This document shows positions 26,301 through 34,411 of a stretch of 64,000 nt of DNA, piece by piece (the first letter of the stretch is position 1; every line of letters begins with the position of its first letter). The notes under the pieces were generated by a model. It was not told the DNA's origin and did not search any database. It saw only the letters and a list, made by a program, of their open reading frames with translations. The stretch spans positions 962,565 through 1,026,564 of the forward strand of contig JAHBUV010000001.1 in assembly GCA_019637915.1 (NCBI GenBank), read 5' to 3'. The stretch is from Pseudobdellovibrionaceae bacterium. GTDB taxonomy: Bacteria > Bdellovibrionota > Bdellovibrionia > Bdellovibrionales > Bdellovibrionaceae. The translations under genes and the position numbers were made by a program.

Positions 26301-28427
26301 AGCGCAAGTGGTCGTGGACGTTTGCGCGCCGCCGGCGAGGCTCACCGTCAGGCCGGCCTCGCAGGAACCGGAGAGGGCCACGGTGGATTTCGTGACCGTG
26401 CCTTCCGCCGGGGAATTGATCGCCAGTCGCGGCGCCGTGGCGTCCTTGATGAACGTGCGGGTGTCCGAGGCCGTGCGGTTCTGCGCATCGGTCTGCGACA
26501 CGATGATGCTCTTCGAGCCGTCGTTGCTCGACAGGGTCAGCGTCAGGCTGAAAGCGCCGCTCGAACAAGTGCCCGTGGAAGAGGCGGCCACGCCGGCGCC
26601 GCTCACTTTGATCTGGTAACCGTTGGTGCAGGTCCCCTGCAGGACCACGGAGTTCTGCACCAGGGAATTGGCGGCGGGACCCGTGATCGTGATGTACTGC
26701 GGGGTCGTGTCCTGGCGGACGAGGCTCAGGTTCACCGAGCCTTTGTTGCCGGGGGCGTCCGTCTGGCTGATGACGAGGGCCTTGGTGCCGTCGCCGGAGG
26801 ACAGCACCACGGACGTGCTGAACGCGGAGTTCGCGCAATTGGTGGTCGTCGTGGAGGACACGCCCGTGCCGGAGATCTCGACCGGGATGCCGGTTTCGCA
26901 GCTGCCGCTCACGGTGACCGTGCCCTGCACGATGGCGCCCGACGCCGGCGAGCTCACCGCCACCACGGGGCTCTTGGTATCGAGGACGAACTGGCGCGAA
27001 GCGGTCGAGCTGTTGCCGACGGCGTCCGACTGCGCGACGCTGATGGTTTTCGTGCCATCCGTGCTGGTCAAGGTGACGCTGGAGCTGAACGCGCTGTTCA
27101 CGCAATTCGCTTTCAGGGTTTGCGTGCCGCCCGTGATGGTGACTTCCTGGCCCGATTCGCAGGAGCCCGACAGGGCGATGGCGGATTTGGTGGCGGTCAG
27201 GGCGTCCGGCGCGTTGATGGAAAGAATCGGCGGGGCCGCGTCCTTCACGAAGTTGCGCGAATCCATGCCGGTGCGGTTGAGGGAATCCACTTGCGACACC
27301 GTGACGTTCTTGCTGCCGTCCGTGCCCGATAAAGTCACCGTCACCGAAAAGCTGCCGGAGGAACACGAGGTCGTCGTGGCCGTGGCGCCCATGCCGCCCA
27401 CCGTGACCGTGAGGCCGTTCGTGCAGGTCCCCTGCAGGGCGATGGTGGACTTGGTGGCGCTGTTGGCGGCCGGGCCCGTGATCGTGATCACCGGGGCCGC
27501 GGTGTCCAGGCGCTGCACCGTCAAAGAGGCCGTGCCGACGTTGCCGGCCTTGTCCGTTTGCGTGGCCGAGATCATTTTCGCGCCGTTGCCGGCGGTCAGG
27601 TTCAAAGTCTCCGTGAACTGACCGTTCTGGCAAGAGGAAATCAACGAGCCCGTCAGGCCGGCGCCGCTCAAAGTGACGTCGCCGTCATTGGAGCAGGTGC
27701 CGCTGACGTTGAGGGGGCTTTGCACGGTGGCGTTCGCCGCCGGAACGGCGAATTGCACGACCGGGGCGACCGTGTCTTTGGTGATGCCGACGCTTTTTTG
27801 GGCGACGTTGCCGGCCTTGTCCGTCTGCGAGAGGCTCAAAGTGACGGCGCCGTCGGCGGACTTCAAAGTCAGCGTCGTGGCGAAGGTCTTGGCGTCGGAG
27901 CAAGGCAGGGAATAATTGCTGCCCGCCTCCGTCAGGACCACGTCGGTGCCCGGCTCACAGGTGCCCTGCACGACCACCGGGTTCTTGGTGAACAGGCTGG
28001 CGGCGGGGCTCAGGATGTTGAGGTCCGGGACGGTCGTGTCGCGGATGAAACTGCGGCTGGCGACGGCGGTGGGATCGCTGACGGCGTGGATGCGGATGTT
28101 TTTCGCGCCGTCCGTGTAGGTCAGCTCCAGATCGGCGGAGAACTCGCCGTTCACGCACGGAACTTCCGAGGGCTGCGTGATGTCGCCGGCGATGTCGACG
28201 GCCATGGTTTGCGAGCAAGTGCCTTTCAATTGAATCCGGTTGCGCAGGTAACTGTCGGCTTCCGGCGATTGGATCATGACTTGCGCCCCGTCCTGGAGGC
28301 CGTCCAAATGGTTGTTCGCAACGAAATCGGCCACATCCACTTTGAAAGCCGGCGAGCAGGCTTGAAACGCGACAACGATGATTGTCACGGCAGTGATTGA
28401 TGAACCGGTTAACATTGATCTTTTCAT
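23397..28427 (-). CDS. giant lipoprotein: twelve Ig-like repeats, cytochrome c site and DUF1587/1595/1592/1588/1585 module
   Basis: 1676 residues starting MKRSMLTGSSITAV, with lipobox VAFQAC. Residues about 45-1100 hold twelve Ig-like repeats of near 89 residues, each opening like D-x-x-x-P-x-hydrophobic then TGTC/SGSC. The repeats follow a three-domain super-period of about 266 residues. A cytochrome c site C1118-ASC-H1122 follows, then the planctomycete-type block: NKEEYVNTVGDLFG (DUF1587-like), FRRPLETAER (DUF1595), FSPNFIYRT with ARLSYFLWSS (DUF1592), RGKWIMQNLMCDPPP (DUF1588) and AKQMVSFAVGR (DUF1585). This block is linked to DUF1552 partners; its reaction is unknown. Surface anchoring and a haem suggest redox work on an extracellular substrate. 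Confidence 0.9.
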   Translation of the reverse strand: MKRSMLTGSSITAVTIIVVAFQACSPAFKVDVADFVANNHLDGLQDGAQVMIQSPEADSYLRNRIQLKGTCSQTMAVDIAGDITQPSEVPCVNGEFSADLELTYTDGAKNIRIHAVSDPTAVASRSFIRDTTVPDLNILSPAASLFTKNPVVVQGTCEPGTDVVLTEAGSNYSLPCSDAKTFATTLTLKSADGAVTLSLSQTDKAGNVAQKSVGITKDTVAPVVQFAVPAANATVQSPLNVSGTCSNDGDVTLSGAGLTGSLISSCQNGQFTETLNLTAGNGAKMISATQTDKAGNVGTASLTVQRLDTAAPVITITGPAANSATKSTIALQGTCTNGLTVTVGGMGATATTTSCSSGSFSVTVTLSGTDGSKNVTVSQVDSLNRTGMDSRNFVKDAAPPILSINAPDALTATKSAIALSGSCESGQEVTITGGTQTLKANCVNSAFSSSVTLTSTDGTKTISVAQSDAVGNSSTASRQFVLDTKSPVVAVSSPASGAIVQGTVTVSGSCETGIPVEISGTGVSSTTTTNCANSAFSTSVVLSSGDGTKALVISQTDAPGNKGSVNLSLVRQDTTPQYITITGPAANSLVQNSVVLQGTCTNGYQIKVSGAGVAASSTGTCSSGAFSLTLTLSSNDGSKSIIVSQTDAQNRTASDTRTFIKDATAPRLAINSPAEGTVTKSTVALSGSCEAGLTVSLAGGAQTSTTTCASGTFSATATLTAGDGAKVVSVSQTDAAGNTGSATRSFTLDTTAPNLTFSSPALNATVQSPVAVTGACETNLPVIITGAGVAMSATVNCASSAFTASVSLTEGNGSKTVTLTQTDAAGNVTSVSRALNRQDIPPPAIAITSPAANSVTKNGTLSISGTCTANLSIAVSGSGVTSGTATCAAAGTFTATITFTSGDGNKSVTVTQTDSQSRVASDSRIFVKDSTAPVLAITSPSANTATKNNIVMMGTCETGLAITLTGATSSNLSCSNGAFSANIGLSGSDGSKTVTIAQTDAAGNTGNASRAFTLDTAPPALSITSPAANSSSITGLTLTGACESGLNVSAGGTGVMSSVSTTCAGSAYSLAILFSASEGTKDVTVTSTDAAGNTASVSRSFVRVAPVVDGATLYAQNCASCHGALVSTAKPGRSPSQITAAINTLTQMQHLKGLTADQISKISTALGYNPNDVGACQGTRVADTNAVFKMNKEEYVNTVGDLFGAPASVVEGFLPENDVETYANTVSHLLNTPEAQIEQYLVAAEKVVAHVWTNNKSLVMTCTTPATNAATCAGNILDAWGPRIFRRPLETAERTSLLGMIKTTSGVTTAEFEEGVKTAVTAMLFSPNFIYRTVSSSTGVVKTLDQYELAARLSYFLWSSTPDDTLYAAAKAGTLKSGLKAQITRMLESPKAKRLTQNFATRWIGMGLLAKRSPDTTVYPAFNASLRSAFETETTTFFDNLFTQKRSLIDILSADYTYVNAQLAQHYGISGVTGTNFRQVSLTNTPRRGITSHASFLTMTSHPDDSSVIARGKWIMQNLMCDPPPAPPPDASNSTIDIDPSWTKRQKMEAHRNNPSCFSCHSRMEPLGFGLENYDGIGAFRTTWFNQGPVDNAGTLPNGVGFSSSGELAQYMNDSKTYGRCAAKQMVSFAVGRVLNNNDDCNVRDIADTTIVPGKTVVDTVEAIVNNAIFSKVEGK
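25160..28330 (-). repeat. tandem Ig-domain coding repeats with ~800-nt super-repeat
   Basis: Twelve units of about 267 nt each. Units 3, 6 and 9 share TCTxx and an R-F-V/I-K-D linker, units 4, 7 and 10 share R-x-F-x-L-D-T, and units 2, 5, 8 and 11 share a linker with R-Q/L-D or R-V. Equivalent points at 27241, 26443 and 25642 are 798 and 801 nt apart. The array grew by copying a three-domain block. Confidence 0.85.
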
Positions 28428-28791
28428 GATCCCCCCGGGACTTCCCGAGCCCTTCCCACCATTCTAATGGAATCATTCGGCATTGCGACGGATGAGACTA
28501 AATTATTTTCGCCTGACCATGAGTTCGACATGGCACTTCCTGACCGGGAGCAAAGTTCGGCGCGGGTTTGCCGGAAATTCGATCGGAAGTTCGACAGGGA
28601 AAATCCGGAAATGAATTTAAAAGCCAACCACAAATTCCCACGGTTTGGTCTCGGGAGTTCGATCCCGGGATTTTTTCCCGGACTGAAACGCCGAACACGA
28701 GGCCGCCGAGACATTCGGAGTGAGACCGTCTCAAAACGGCCCGGAAAATTGAATTCATTGAGCTCAAAGCCGCGCGGGACGGGCGTCCCGC
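28428..28791. other. 364-bp intergenic region, AT-richer, with repeated RGTTCGAY motif
   Basis: No convincing gene. It must hold the promoter of the giant lipoprotein (minus strand) and the end of the LamG gene. A hairpin (GCGGGAC-GGGC-GTCCCGC, 28774-28791) abuts the LamG stop without a U tract. The 12-mers CGGAAATTCGAT and CGGAAGTTCGAC are in tandem at 28572-28595, and further GTTCGA copies lie at 28522 and 28656. The sequence GTGAGACCGTCTC at 28725 is palindromic. Confidence 0.6.
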
Positions 28792-31215
28792 TCAAGGCGT
28801 GTAATCGAGGAGGACCGAATTCAGCTCGCAGGATTGCGTCGTGTCCGAGTTCAGGTAGGCGCGGAAGAAGAACTGCGTGCCCGACAGCAGGGAGAAGGCG
28901 TTGAAGTGGGCCTGCACGTCGGTGACGTCGTTGGATTGCAGCGTTCCCAGGGTGGCCGGCACCCAGGCCGAACCGTTCCAGTAGTGGAAGTTCGAGCCGT
29001 CCTTGGAGAGCTGATAGGTCGGCGTGCAGGCGCCACCGCTCGTCAGCAGAAGGCTGTTCAGGGCGGAGGCCGTGACGCTCGAGCGGTTCTCGATGGCCGG
29101 GTTGCCGGCGCGGTAGCGCGTGCCCAGGTCCGCCGCGATGCTTTTCACGTCGGGCTGGGCGACGCCTTCGTCGCTTGTCATGAGAAGGCGGTATTGGAAA
29201 TAGGGGTTGTCCGCGATCGTGAGTCCCGCCGCATGGAAGTCGGCGAAATTCAGCTGCAGCCCCTGTTTGCGGACCGAGCCCGCGCCTTCGCCGGTGGAGG
29301 AAATGGCGCTCCAGTTGTGCAGCTCGGAGAAGAAGCTGGTTTCCTTGCCGTCCGGTCCCTTCCAGGTTTCGGTGTCGCAGACGGCGTCATCGCAGCTGCG
29401 CACCTGATAAAGGACGCGGTTGGCGCCGCGGCGGTAAAGGCTCTGCACGTCGGCGAGCTGAAGGGCCCGCTGTTTCCAGATGGCCACTTCATCCATGTAT
29501 CCGATCAGGGAGGCGGAGCCGCCCAGGCGGCCGATCTGCAGTTCGGAGTTGGTGTTCGGGATGGCGGAGCTGGCTTCCTCGGCGACCTTGTCCAGGGCGC
29601 CGTCGACGTAGACGGAAACGCGCTCGGTCTGCGTCTTCGCCCCGTCGTAGACGATGACGATGTGGTACCAGTTGCCGACGGCGAAGGTTTTATTCGCGGT
29701 GAAACGGTTGTTCATGCCGTCGATGTCGATCGTCAGCACCCCGCTCGCGAAATAAATCCCGTAGGCGGCTTCCGACGTGGCGTTCACGCGCTTCGAGATG
29801 ATGCCCCGGGTGCCGGTGAGATCCGTCGGATAGACCCAGACGGAGATGCTCAGTTTGTCCGTGCCGTCGTACTCGTCCGCGTCCAGGACCACGACGCGGT
29901 CGTTGTTGCCGTTGAATTTGAGGGCGCGGCCGAAGCGGCCGTTGGTCACGGACAGGGAGTTGTAATTGGTGCCGTGACGTCCCGAGGCGCTGCTGTCTTT
30001 GATTTCGTTGGCGGCGCCCGTCGGGATCTCATTGAGGTGCCAGAGTCCCACCAGCCCCGTCATCAGGTTCGTGTCGGCGTTGTCGTAATCCGCGACGTCC
30101 TCGTTGCCCGAGGCTCCCGGAAGCTCCTTGCCGTAGGGGCGCGTCGTCACGATTTTCAGCAGGTCCCAGGGGGCGTCGCCGCCCATGTTGAAAACGGACG
30201 AAGTGTAAACGCCGGAGTACTTCTGCTTCTGGCGATGGTAGATCAGCGCGATGTCACTCGCGCTCAGGGGCTCGGAAAAAACCGCGAGGTCATCGAGCCG
30301 CCCTTTGAACTCATTGGAGGTTCCCGCCGCCTTCATGCCGATCACCAGGTCGCTGATCACGAAGGTCTGCAGGTTGGTGCCGCCGCCGACGTTTTCACCG
30401 TTGATGTAAAGGGCGTAATGGCCGCTCGAATCGTAGGTGGCGGCGACGTGGTGCCAGATGTTGGCGCCGGCCAGGGGTTTGCCGGCGCTCGAGGTGCCGA
30501 TCACCGTGCCGTTCTGCATGGAGAGGCGCAACAGCCCGGTGTTTTCCAGGGTCAGCGCGGGGCCGTCATTCGCGCTCCAGCCGACGATGGTGTAGGTGGC
30601 GTTGATGGCGTCCGCGCGCACCCACGCCGTGTAGGTGAATTTGTTCGCGGCCAGGTCCGTGACGAAACTGTTCGTCGTGACTTTGTCCCCGGTGCCGTCG
30701 AAGGTTCCGGCGTGGCTCCCCACCGCGCCCGGCGCGATGAAAGCGGCGTTGCCGCCGGCCGTGCCGTTGTGGCCTTTGCCGGAAGCGTCCGCCCAGGCGT
30801 CGTTGTCCATTTTCCAGTAGCCGACGAGGGAGGAGAACTTCGGCGTCCAGGAGGCGGCCAAAAAAGTGCTTGAAGCGTCCGCATTGAGCTTCAAGAGCCC
30901 GCCGGCGTATTGCAGGCCGAAGCGATCACCCGTGTTGAAGTCCGCGCCCGTGTGCACGAGGTCCACGGTTTTCAGGACGGCCTTGCCGCCGCCGACGTTG
31001 ATGGCGTCCGCATCGTAAATGTAATCCGCGGCGTTCAGGAAGTTCCACAGCTTGGTTCCCGGCGTCGGCGGCGTCGGCTCCGCCGGCAGGCCCGGCTGAT
31101 AATCCGCGCCGAGTTCCGAACCGGTCTTGCCGTCCCCGAGAGGATTGCCCGTGCAGGCCGCGAGCAGCATGAGAAGAACAGCGGACCCCAAGACCCGCCG
31201 CAGGGGGGATCTCAT
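28792..31215 (-). CDS. lipoprotein with two LamG/concanavalin A-like domains
   Basis: 807 residues. The signal ends in lipobox LLAAC. Two LamG-like (laminin G / ConA-like jelly roll) domains are visible. The first is at about 130-300 (LVGYWKMDNDAWADASGKG, then WHHVAATYDSSGHYALYING) and the second at about 395-590 (LVGLWHLNEIPTG, then WYHIVIVYDGAKT and VSVYVDGALDK). The C-terminal 200 residues have no clear family. LamG domains bind sugars or proteins, so it may be a surface adhesin. The ATG overlaps the stop of the LysM gene (ATGA), making an operon. Confidence 0.88.
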   Translation of the reverse strand: MRSPLRRVLGSAVLLMLLAACTGNPLGDGKTGSELGADYQPGLPAEPTPPTPGTKLWNFLNAADYIYDADAINVGGGKAVLKTVDLVHTGADFNTGDRFGLQYAGGLLKLNADASSTFLAASWTPKFSSLVGYWKMDNDAWADASGKGHNGTAGGNAAFIAPGAVGSHAGTFDGTGDKVTTNSFVTDLAANKFTYTAWVRADAINATYTIVGWSANDGPALTLENTGLLRLSMQNGTVIGTSSAGKPLAGANIWHHVAATYDSSGHYALYINGENVGGGTNLQTFVISDLVIGMKAAGTSNEFKGRLDDLAVFSEPLSASDIALIYHRQKQKYSGVYTSSVFNMGGDAPWDLLKIVTTRPYGKELPGASGNEDVADYDNADTNLMTGLVGLWHLNEIPTGAANEIKDSSASGRHGTNYNSLSVTNGRFGRALKFNGNNDRVVVLDADEYDGTDKLSISVWVYPTDLTGTRGIISKRVNATSEAAYGIYFASGVLTIDIDGMNNRFTANKTFAVGNWYHIVIVYDGAKTQTERVSVYVDGALDKVAEEASSAIPNTNSELQIGRLGGSASLIGYMDEVAIWKQRALQLADVQSLYRRGANRVLYQVRSCDDAVCDTETWKGPDGKETSFFSELHNWSAISSTGEGAGSVRKQGLQLNFADFHAAGLTIADNPYFQYRLLMTSDEGVAQPDVKSIAADLGTRYRAGNPAIENRSSVTASALNSLLLTSGGACTPTYQLSKDGSNFHYWNGSAWVPATLGTLQSNDVTDVQAHFNAFSLLSGTQFFFRAYLNSDTTQSCELNSVLLDYTP

Positions 31216-32222
31216 TCAAACCCCCAGGTCACGCCGAGGTACAGTCCGGTGCGGGAACCCGTTTGTTCGGCGAGGGAGCTGTTCTGGCGGAAAACGCCGT
31301 AATAAGATTGCGCCTCGAGGGAGAAATTCTTCAGGTCGTGGCGCAGGATCAAAGAGGCATCGCCGCCCGTGCCCGACTCGGTGGTGTAACCGATGCCCTG
31401 GCCCGGGGAGATGAAGCGCGCGTCCAGGCCGAAATCCAGGGACACGGTCTTCACGCGCAGCAAATTTCTTTGATGGGAGATCTTCGCTTCGAACGATTCG
31501 ACGCGATCGAAGGTCAAGGTGCCGGCGTTCACGGCGCGGGCGAAGACCCCTTGGCCGCGGCCCAGGAACAACCCCAGGCTGGAATCCCGCCACCGGCGGA
31601 TCGCGCCGGCTTCAAACCCGGCGCGGGAGCCGGAGGCGTCGTTGAACGTTTTGGTGGCTTGCTCATCACCCAGGATTTTTTCCGACTGCAGGCTGACGCG
31701 CACGCGGGAAGTCCACTGCTCGGTCCAGTCGAGGTCCCAGCTCAGGCGCGTCTGCGGCGCCAGGTTCGACAGGAAGACCGCTTTGTCGCCGCTGGCTTTG
31801 TCTTTCGAATCGATGCGGAAGTACTCGACGCCGACGTCCCAGCGCAGATGACTGCGCGGCATGAACTCACCCTCGTCCGGCGCCGGCAAAAGGGGCACCG
31901 GGGCGAAGGTCGGGGTTTTTTCCGGAACCGGCGAGTTCGGGACCATCGTCGTCGCCGTCGCCGGCACGCGCAGGTCGAGCCCGCCGAGGTTGAGTTTTTC
32001 CCCGGCGCGGACGTGGGCCGGGTTGCTGATGTGGGGGTTCAAGCTCAGCAGTTTCGCGAGGGACCCGGTGCGTTTCGGGTAAACGGGACTGCCGATGTAT
32101 TTCTGGGCGATGGTCGAGAGGGTTTCCCCATCCTGAACGACGTAACGGGAAATCTCCTCGTCCGCGGACACGAAGCCCGAGGAGAAAAGCGTCAGGCTGA
32201 GAAAAAGTCCAAGTCTCTTCAT
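31212..32222 (-). CDS. LysM-domain protein with C-terminal beta-barrel-like region
   Basis: 336 residues with a signal peptide ending SSGFVSA. A LysM motif (RYVVQDGETLSTIAQKYIG to RAGEKLNLG, about 25-80) would bind peptidoglycan. It is followed by a Pro-rich linker and a strand-rich domain (about 125-336) that ends GLYLGVTWGFE, a typical outer-membrane barrel finish. The layout of N-terminal cell-wall anchor and C-terminal barrel resembles the protein at 15284-16342. It is the first gene of a two-gene operon with the LamG lipoprotein. Confidence 0.85.
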   Translation of the reverse strand: MKRLGLFLSLTLFSSGFVSADEEISRYVVQDGETLSTIAQKYIGSPVYPKRTGSLAKLLSLNPHISNPAHVRAGEKLNLGGLDLRVPATATTMVPNSPVPEKTPTFAPVPLLPAPDEGEFMPRSHLRWDVGVEYFRIDSKDKASGDKAVFLSNLAPQTRLSWDLDWTEQWTSRVRVSLQSEKILGDEQATKTFNDASGSRAGFEAGAIRRWRDSSLGLFLGRGQGVFARAVNAGTLTFDRVESFEAKISHQRNLLRVKTVSLDFGLDARFISPGQGIGYTTESGTGGDASLILRHDLKNFSLEAQSYYGVFRQNSSLAEQTGSRTGLYLGVTWGFE

Positions 32223-32356
32223 CCGACAACGTCCTCAATTGAGACGATTCACCCTTACGATCCTGGAAAACCCAATCCTTCTTACGGTTTCTCATCGGTT
32301 TTCAAGCGCTCAGGCTTCACCACTCAATGCCGGATCTTGAGTCACAACAGGGTTTT

Positions 32357-32417
32357 GAAAGGTGCCAGGTCCTGTTTGGTTATGCGACGCATAACCAAAC
32401 AGGACCTGGCACCTTTC
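32357..32417. repeat. perfect 61-bp palindrome (30-bp arms, one central base)
   Basis: GAAAGGTGCCAGGTCCTGTT begins the left arm (32357-32386), and the exact complement fills 32388-32417 around a single A. The GGTGCCAGG core recalls REP-like intergenic repeats seen in many genomes. It lies between tRNA-Met and the LysM gene, so transcripts from either side could fold it; it may stop the tRNA transcript. Confidence 0.9.
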
Positions 32418-32488
32418 GGAAGGAACCCGCTTTCCTCTCTATTTTCTCATTTCGATTTTCCATTTTCGAATTTTGCGACAGCAAAATT

Positions 32489-32565
32489 TGGTAGTGAGGG
32501 CCGGACTTGAACCGGCGACCTACGGATTATGATTCCGTTGCTCTAACCAACTGAGCTACCCCACC
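32489..32565 (-). tRNA. tRNA-Met (CAU anticodon), elongator type
   Basis: 77 nt including an encoded CCA. Acceptor GGTGGGG pairs with CCTCACT (G1-U72 wobble, also present in the Bacillus elongator tRNA-Met). The D arm is AGCTCAGTTGGTTAGAGC, the anticodon stem ACGGA/TCCGT with loop ATCATAA, and the T arm GCCGG-TTCAAGT-CCGGC. The three G-C pairs and C1-A72 of an initiator are missing. A lysidine-modified tRNA-Ile with the same anticodon is less likely but not excluded. Confidence 0.9.
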
Positions 32566-32583
32566 ACGGGACAAGAGCCCCAT

Positions 32584-32612
32584 GATTTATTCATTCGGCG
32601 ACTTGAAGTCAA
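32584..32612 (-). promoter_or_regulatory. probable promoter of tRNA-Met
   Basis: On the minus strand TTGACT and TAAATC are spaced by 17 bases, and transcription would start about 10 nt before the tRNA. The site lies partly in a 14-bp perfect hairpin (TTCGGCGACTTGAA at 32594-32607 with its complement at 32618-32631), which may end the response-regulator transcript. Confidence 0.5.
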
Positions 32613-32679
32613 ATTTTTTCAAGTCGCCGAAACCAGAATAAGGTCCTCTTTCAGGGCATTTGACGCGTTGAGCAATCAA

Positions 32680-34182
32680 TCACTGAACGAATTCGGGCCT
32701 CTCGGATCTCTCCGGCGGCAGCGGGGGCCGGCCGATCAAAGCTTCGTATTCATTCAACTTCCGGTAGAGGGTCTTGCGGTCAATGCCCAGCATGCGCGCC
32801 GTCTTGTCTTTGGCGCCGTTGTTGCGGCGAAGAACGCGCAGGATGTGACGGCGCGTGAGCTCCTCGAGGCTCAGCACTTCATCCAGGGCCGAACGCACCT
32901 CTTCCGCCTCGGCGGAACTCCCGTGACCGCCAGCCTCGCCGTGCGACTCGACGGGCAGCGAGCCCGACATCTGCGAAGCCGCGCCCAGAAGCAAATGACT
33001 CATCTGGATCACGTCGCCTTCGCACAACAGGACAGCGCGTTCGACGGTGTTCTCCAACTCGCGCACATTGCCCGGCCAGCTGTGCGACAGGAAAAACTCC
33101 AAAGTCTCTTTGGAGAACGTCTTGGCCGGCGTGCCGTGCAGCTGCATGAACTTTTTCAGCATGGCGTCCGCCAGGGGCAGGATGTCCTCGCTGCGTTCGC
33201 GCAAGGAAGGGATGTGGATCGGGATGACGTTCAGGCGGAAGTACAGGTCCTCGCGGAAACGGCCTTCGGCCACCTCGCGGGGCAGGTTCTTGTGCGTGGC
33301 GGACAGGATGCGCACGTCGATGTCGCGGAACTTGTTCTCACCCAGGCGCTTGATCTGGCGCTCCTGCAGGACCCTCAACAATTTCGCTTGCAGCGACAAG
33401 GGCAGGTCGCCGATCTCATCCAGGAACAAGGTGCCGCCCTCGGCCTCCTCGAAAAGGCCGGCCTTGTTGCCGGCCGCGCCCGTGAAAGCGCCCTTGACGT
33501 AACCGAAGAGTTCGCCCTCCAGGAGGTTTTCCGGGATGGCCGAGCAGTTGATGGCGACGAAGGGTCCTTTGCGGTTTTCGCAGAAGCGGTGGATGGCGCG
33601 GGCGATGACTTCCTTCCCCGTCCCCGTTTCCCCGGTGATCAGGACGCTGGCGGAACTGCCGGCCACGCGGCGGGCCAGCTCGAAGGCCTGCTTGATCTTG
33701 GCGCTGCGTCCGACGATGCCCTCCATGGAGCTGTCGTCCTGCCCGCCCTGCTGCAAGGCCATGCGCAAGGTGGTGTTCTCCTGATGCAGTTCGTGGATGC
33801 GGAAGGCGCGCTCGATGCACAGCTCGAGCTGCGGCAGGTGCAGGGGCTTGATCAGGAAATCCGAAGCGCCCTCCTCGAGGGCCTCCACCGCCATCTCGAT
33901 CGACGAATGCGCCGTCATCAAAATGATGGGGATCTGGATGTCCTGCTTGCGCAGGCGGCGGATCAGCTCGACGCCGTCGTATTCGGGCAGCATGTAATCC
34001 GTCACGATCACGTCGGTCTGATCGAGGGTCTTTTCCAACTCTTGAAGCGCCAGGGAGGGGCGATCGAAAAAGCGCATGTCATAACCGCGAGGACGGAAAA
34101 AAGCCCGAAGGAGTTCCCGCGCGTCCGCATCGTCGTCAATAAAAACCACACGGGGTTTGATGCTCGAAGCCTGATGTTTCAT
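32680..34182 (-). CDS. NtrC-type sigma-54-dependent response regulator
   Basis: 500 residues. The N-terminal receiver has the acidic pocket IDDDAD, phospho-acceptor D62 (IVTDYMLPEYDG), TAHSS and the K of LIKPL. The central AAA+ domain shows Walker A GETGTGKE, the sigma-54 contact loop GAFTGA and Walker B TLFLDEIG. The C-terminal Fis-type helix-turn-helix reads TARMLGIDRKTLYRKLNEYE. It should activate -24/-12 promoters after phosphorylation by a sensor kinase, which is not in the window. It is divergent from the envelope-stress genes, whose start at 34412 has a near-consensus sigma-54 promoter. Confidence 0.95.
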   Translation of the reverse strand: MKHQASSIKPRVVFIDDDADARELLRAFFRPRGYDMRFFDRPSLALQELEKTLDQTDVIVTDYMLPEYDGVELIRRLRKQDIQIPIILMTAHSSIEMAVEALEEGASDFLIKPLHLPQLELCIERAFRIHELHQENTTLRMALQQGGQDDSSMEGIVGRSAKIKQAFELARRVAGSSASVLITGETGTGKEVIARAIHRFCENRKGPFVAINCSAIPENLLEGELFGYVKGAFTGAAGNKAGLFEEAEGGTLFLDEIGDLPLSLQAKLLRVLQERQIKRLGENKFRDIDVRILSATHKNLPREVAEGRFREDLYFRLNVIPIHIPSLRERSEDILPLADAMLKKFMQLHGTPAKTFSKETLEFFLSHSWPGNVRELENTVERAVLLCEGDVIQMSHLLLGAASQMSGSLPVESHGEAGGHGSSAEAEEVRSALDEVLSLEELTRRHILRVLRRNNGAKDKTARMLGIDRKTLYRKLNEYEALIGRPPLPPERSERPEFVQ

Positions 34183-34303
34183 CTTTCGACATCCTTTACT
34201 TGCTCTGTTTAATTTTTGGTCCCAACTTGCCCCAACGATAAGGTCGATTTTCCCCGCAAAGCAATGAAAGATCCCTTCAAACCCGACTCAGAGATTTTGA
34301 GCG

Positions 34304-34320
34304 TTGGCCTGACTGTTGCT
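34304..34320 (+). promoter_or_regulatory. sigma-54 promoter of the envelope-stress operon
   Basis: TTGGCCTGACTGTTGCT keeps GG and GC exactly 10 bases apart and differs from the consensus (TGGCAC-N5-TTGCW) at one base. It would start transcription near 34331, about 80 nt before the ATG at 34412, and lies beside the divergent NtrC-type regulator gene. Confidence 0.7.
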
Positions 34321-34411
34321 CTCTAACCCTCGAGCAGCGCTTGTGAATTCGGTGTGTGCGCGAATTTCATGGGCGCGATTGAAGAAATCGTCAAGCACGC
34401 AAGGAGTCGAT

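Noticed and set aside
28467-28904. 145-codon open frame on + strand across the lipoprotein gap
   Set aside because: It runs into the antisense of the LamG gene, has poor codon use and no ribosome site; the stretch is better read as regulatory.
32440-32488. Hairpin AATTTTGC-GACA-GCAAAATT after tRNA-Met as a terminator
   Set aside because: Pairing is clear but no T run follows in the tRNA direction; left as unproven.
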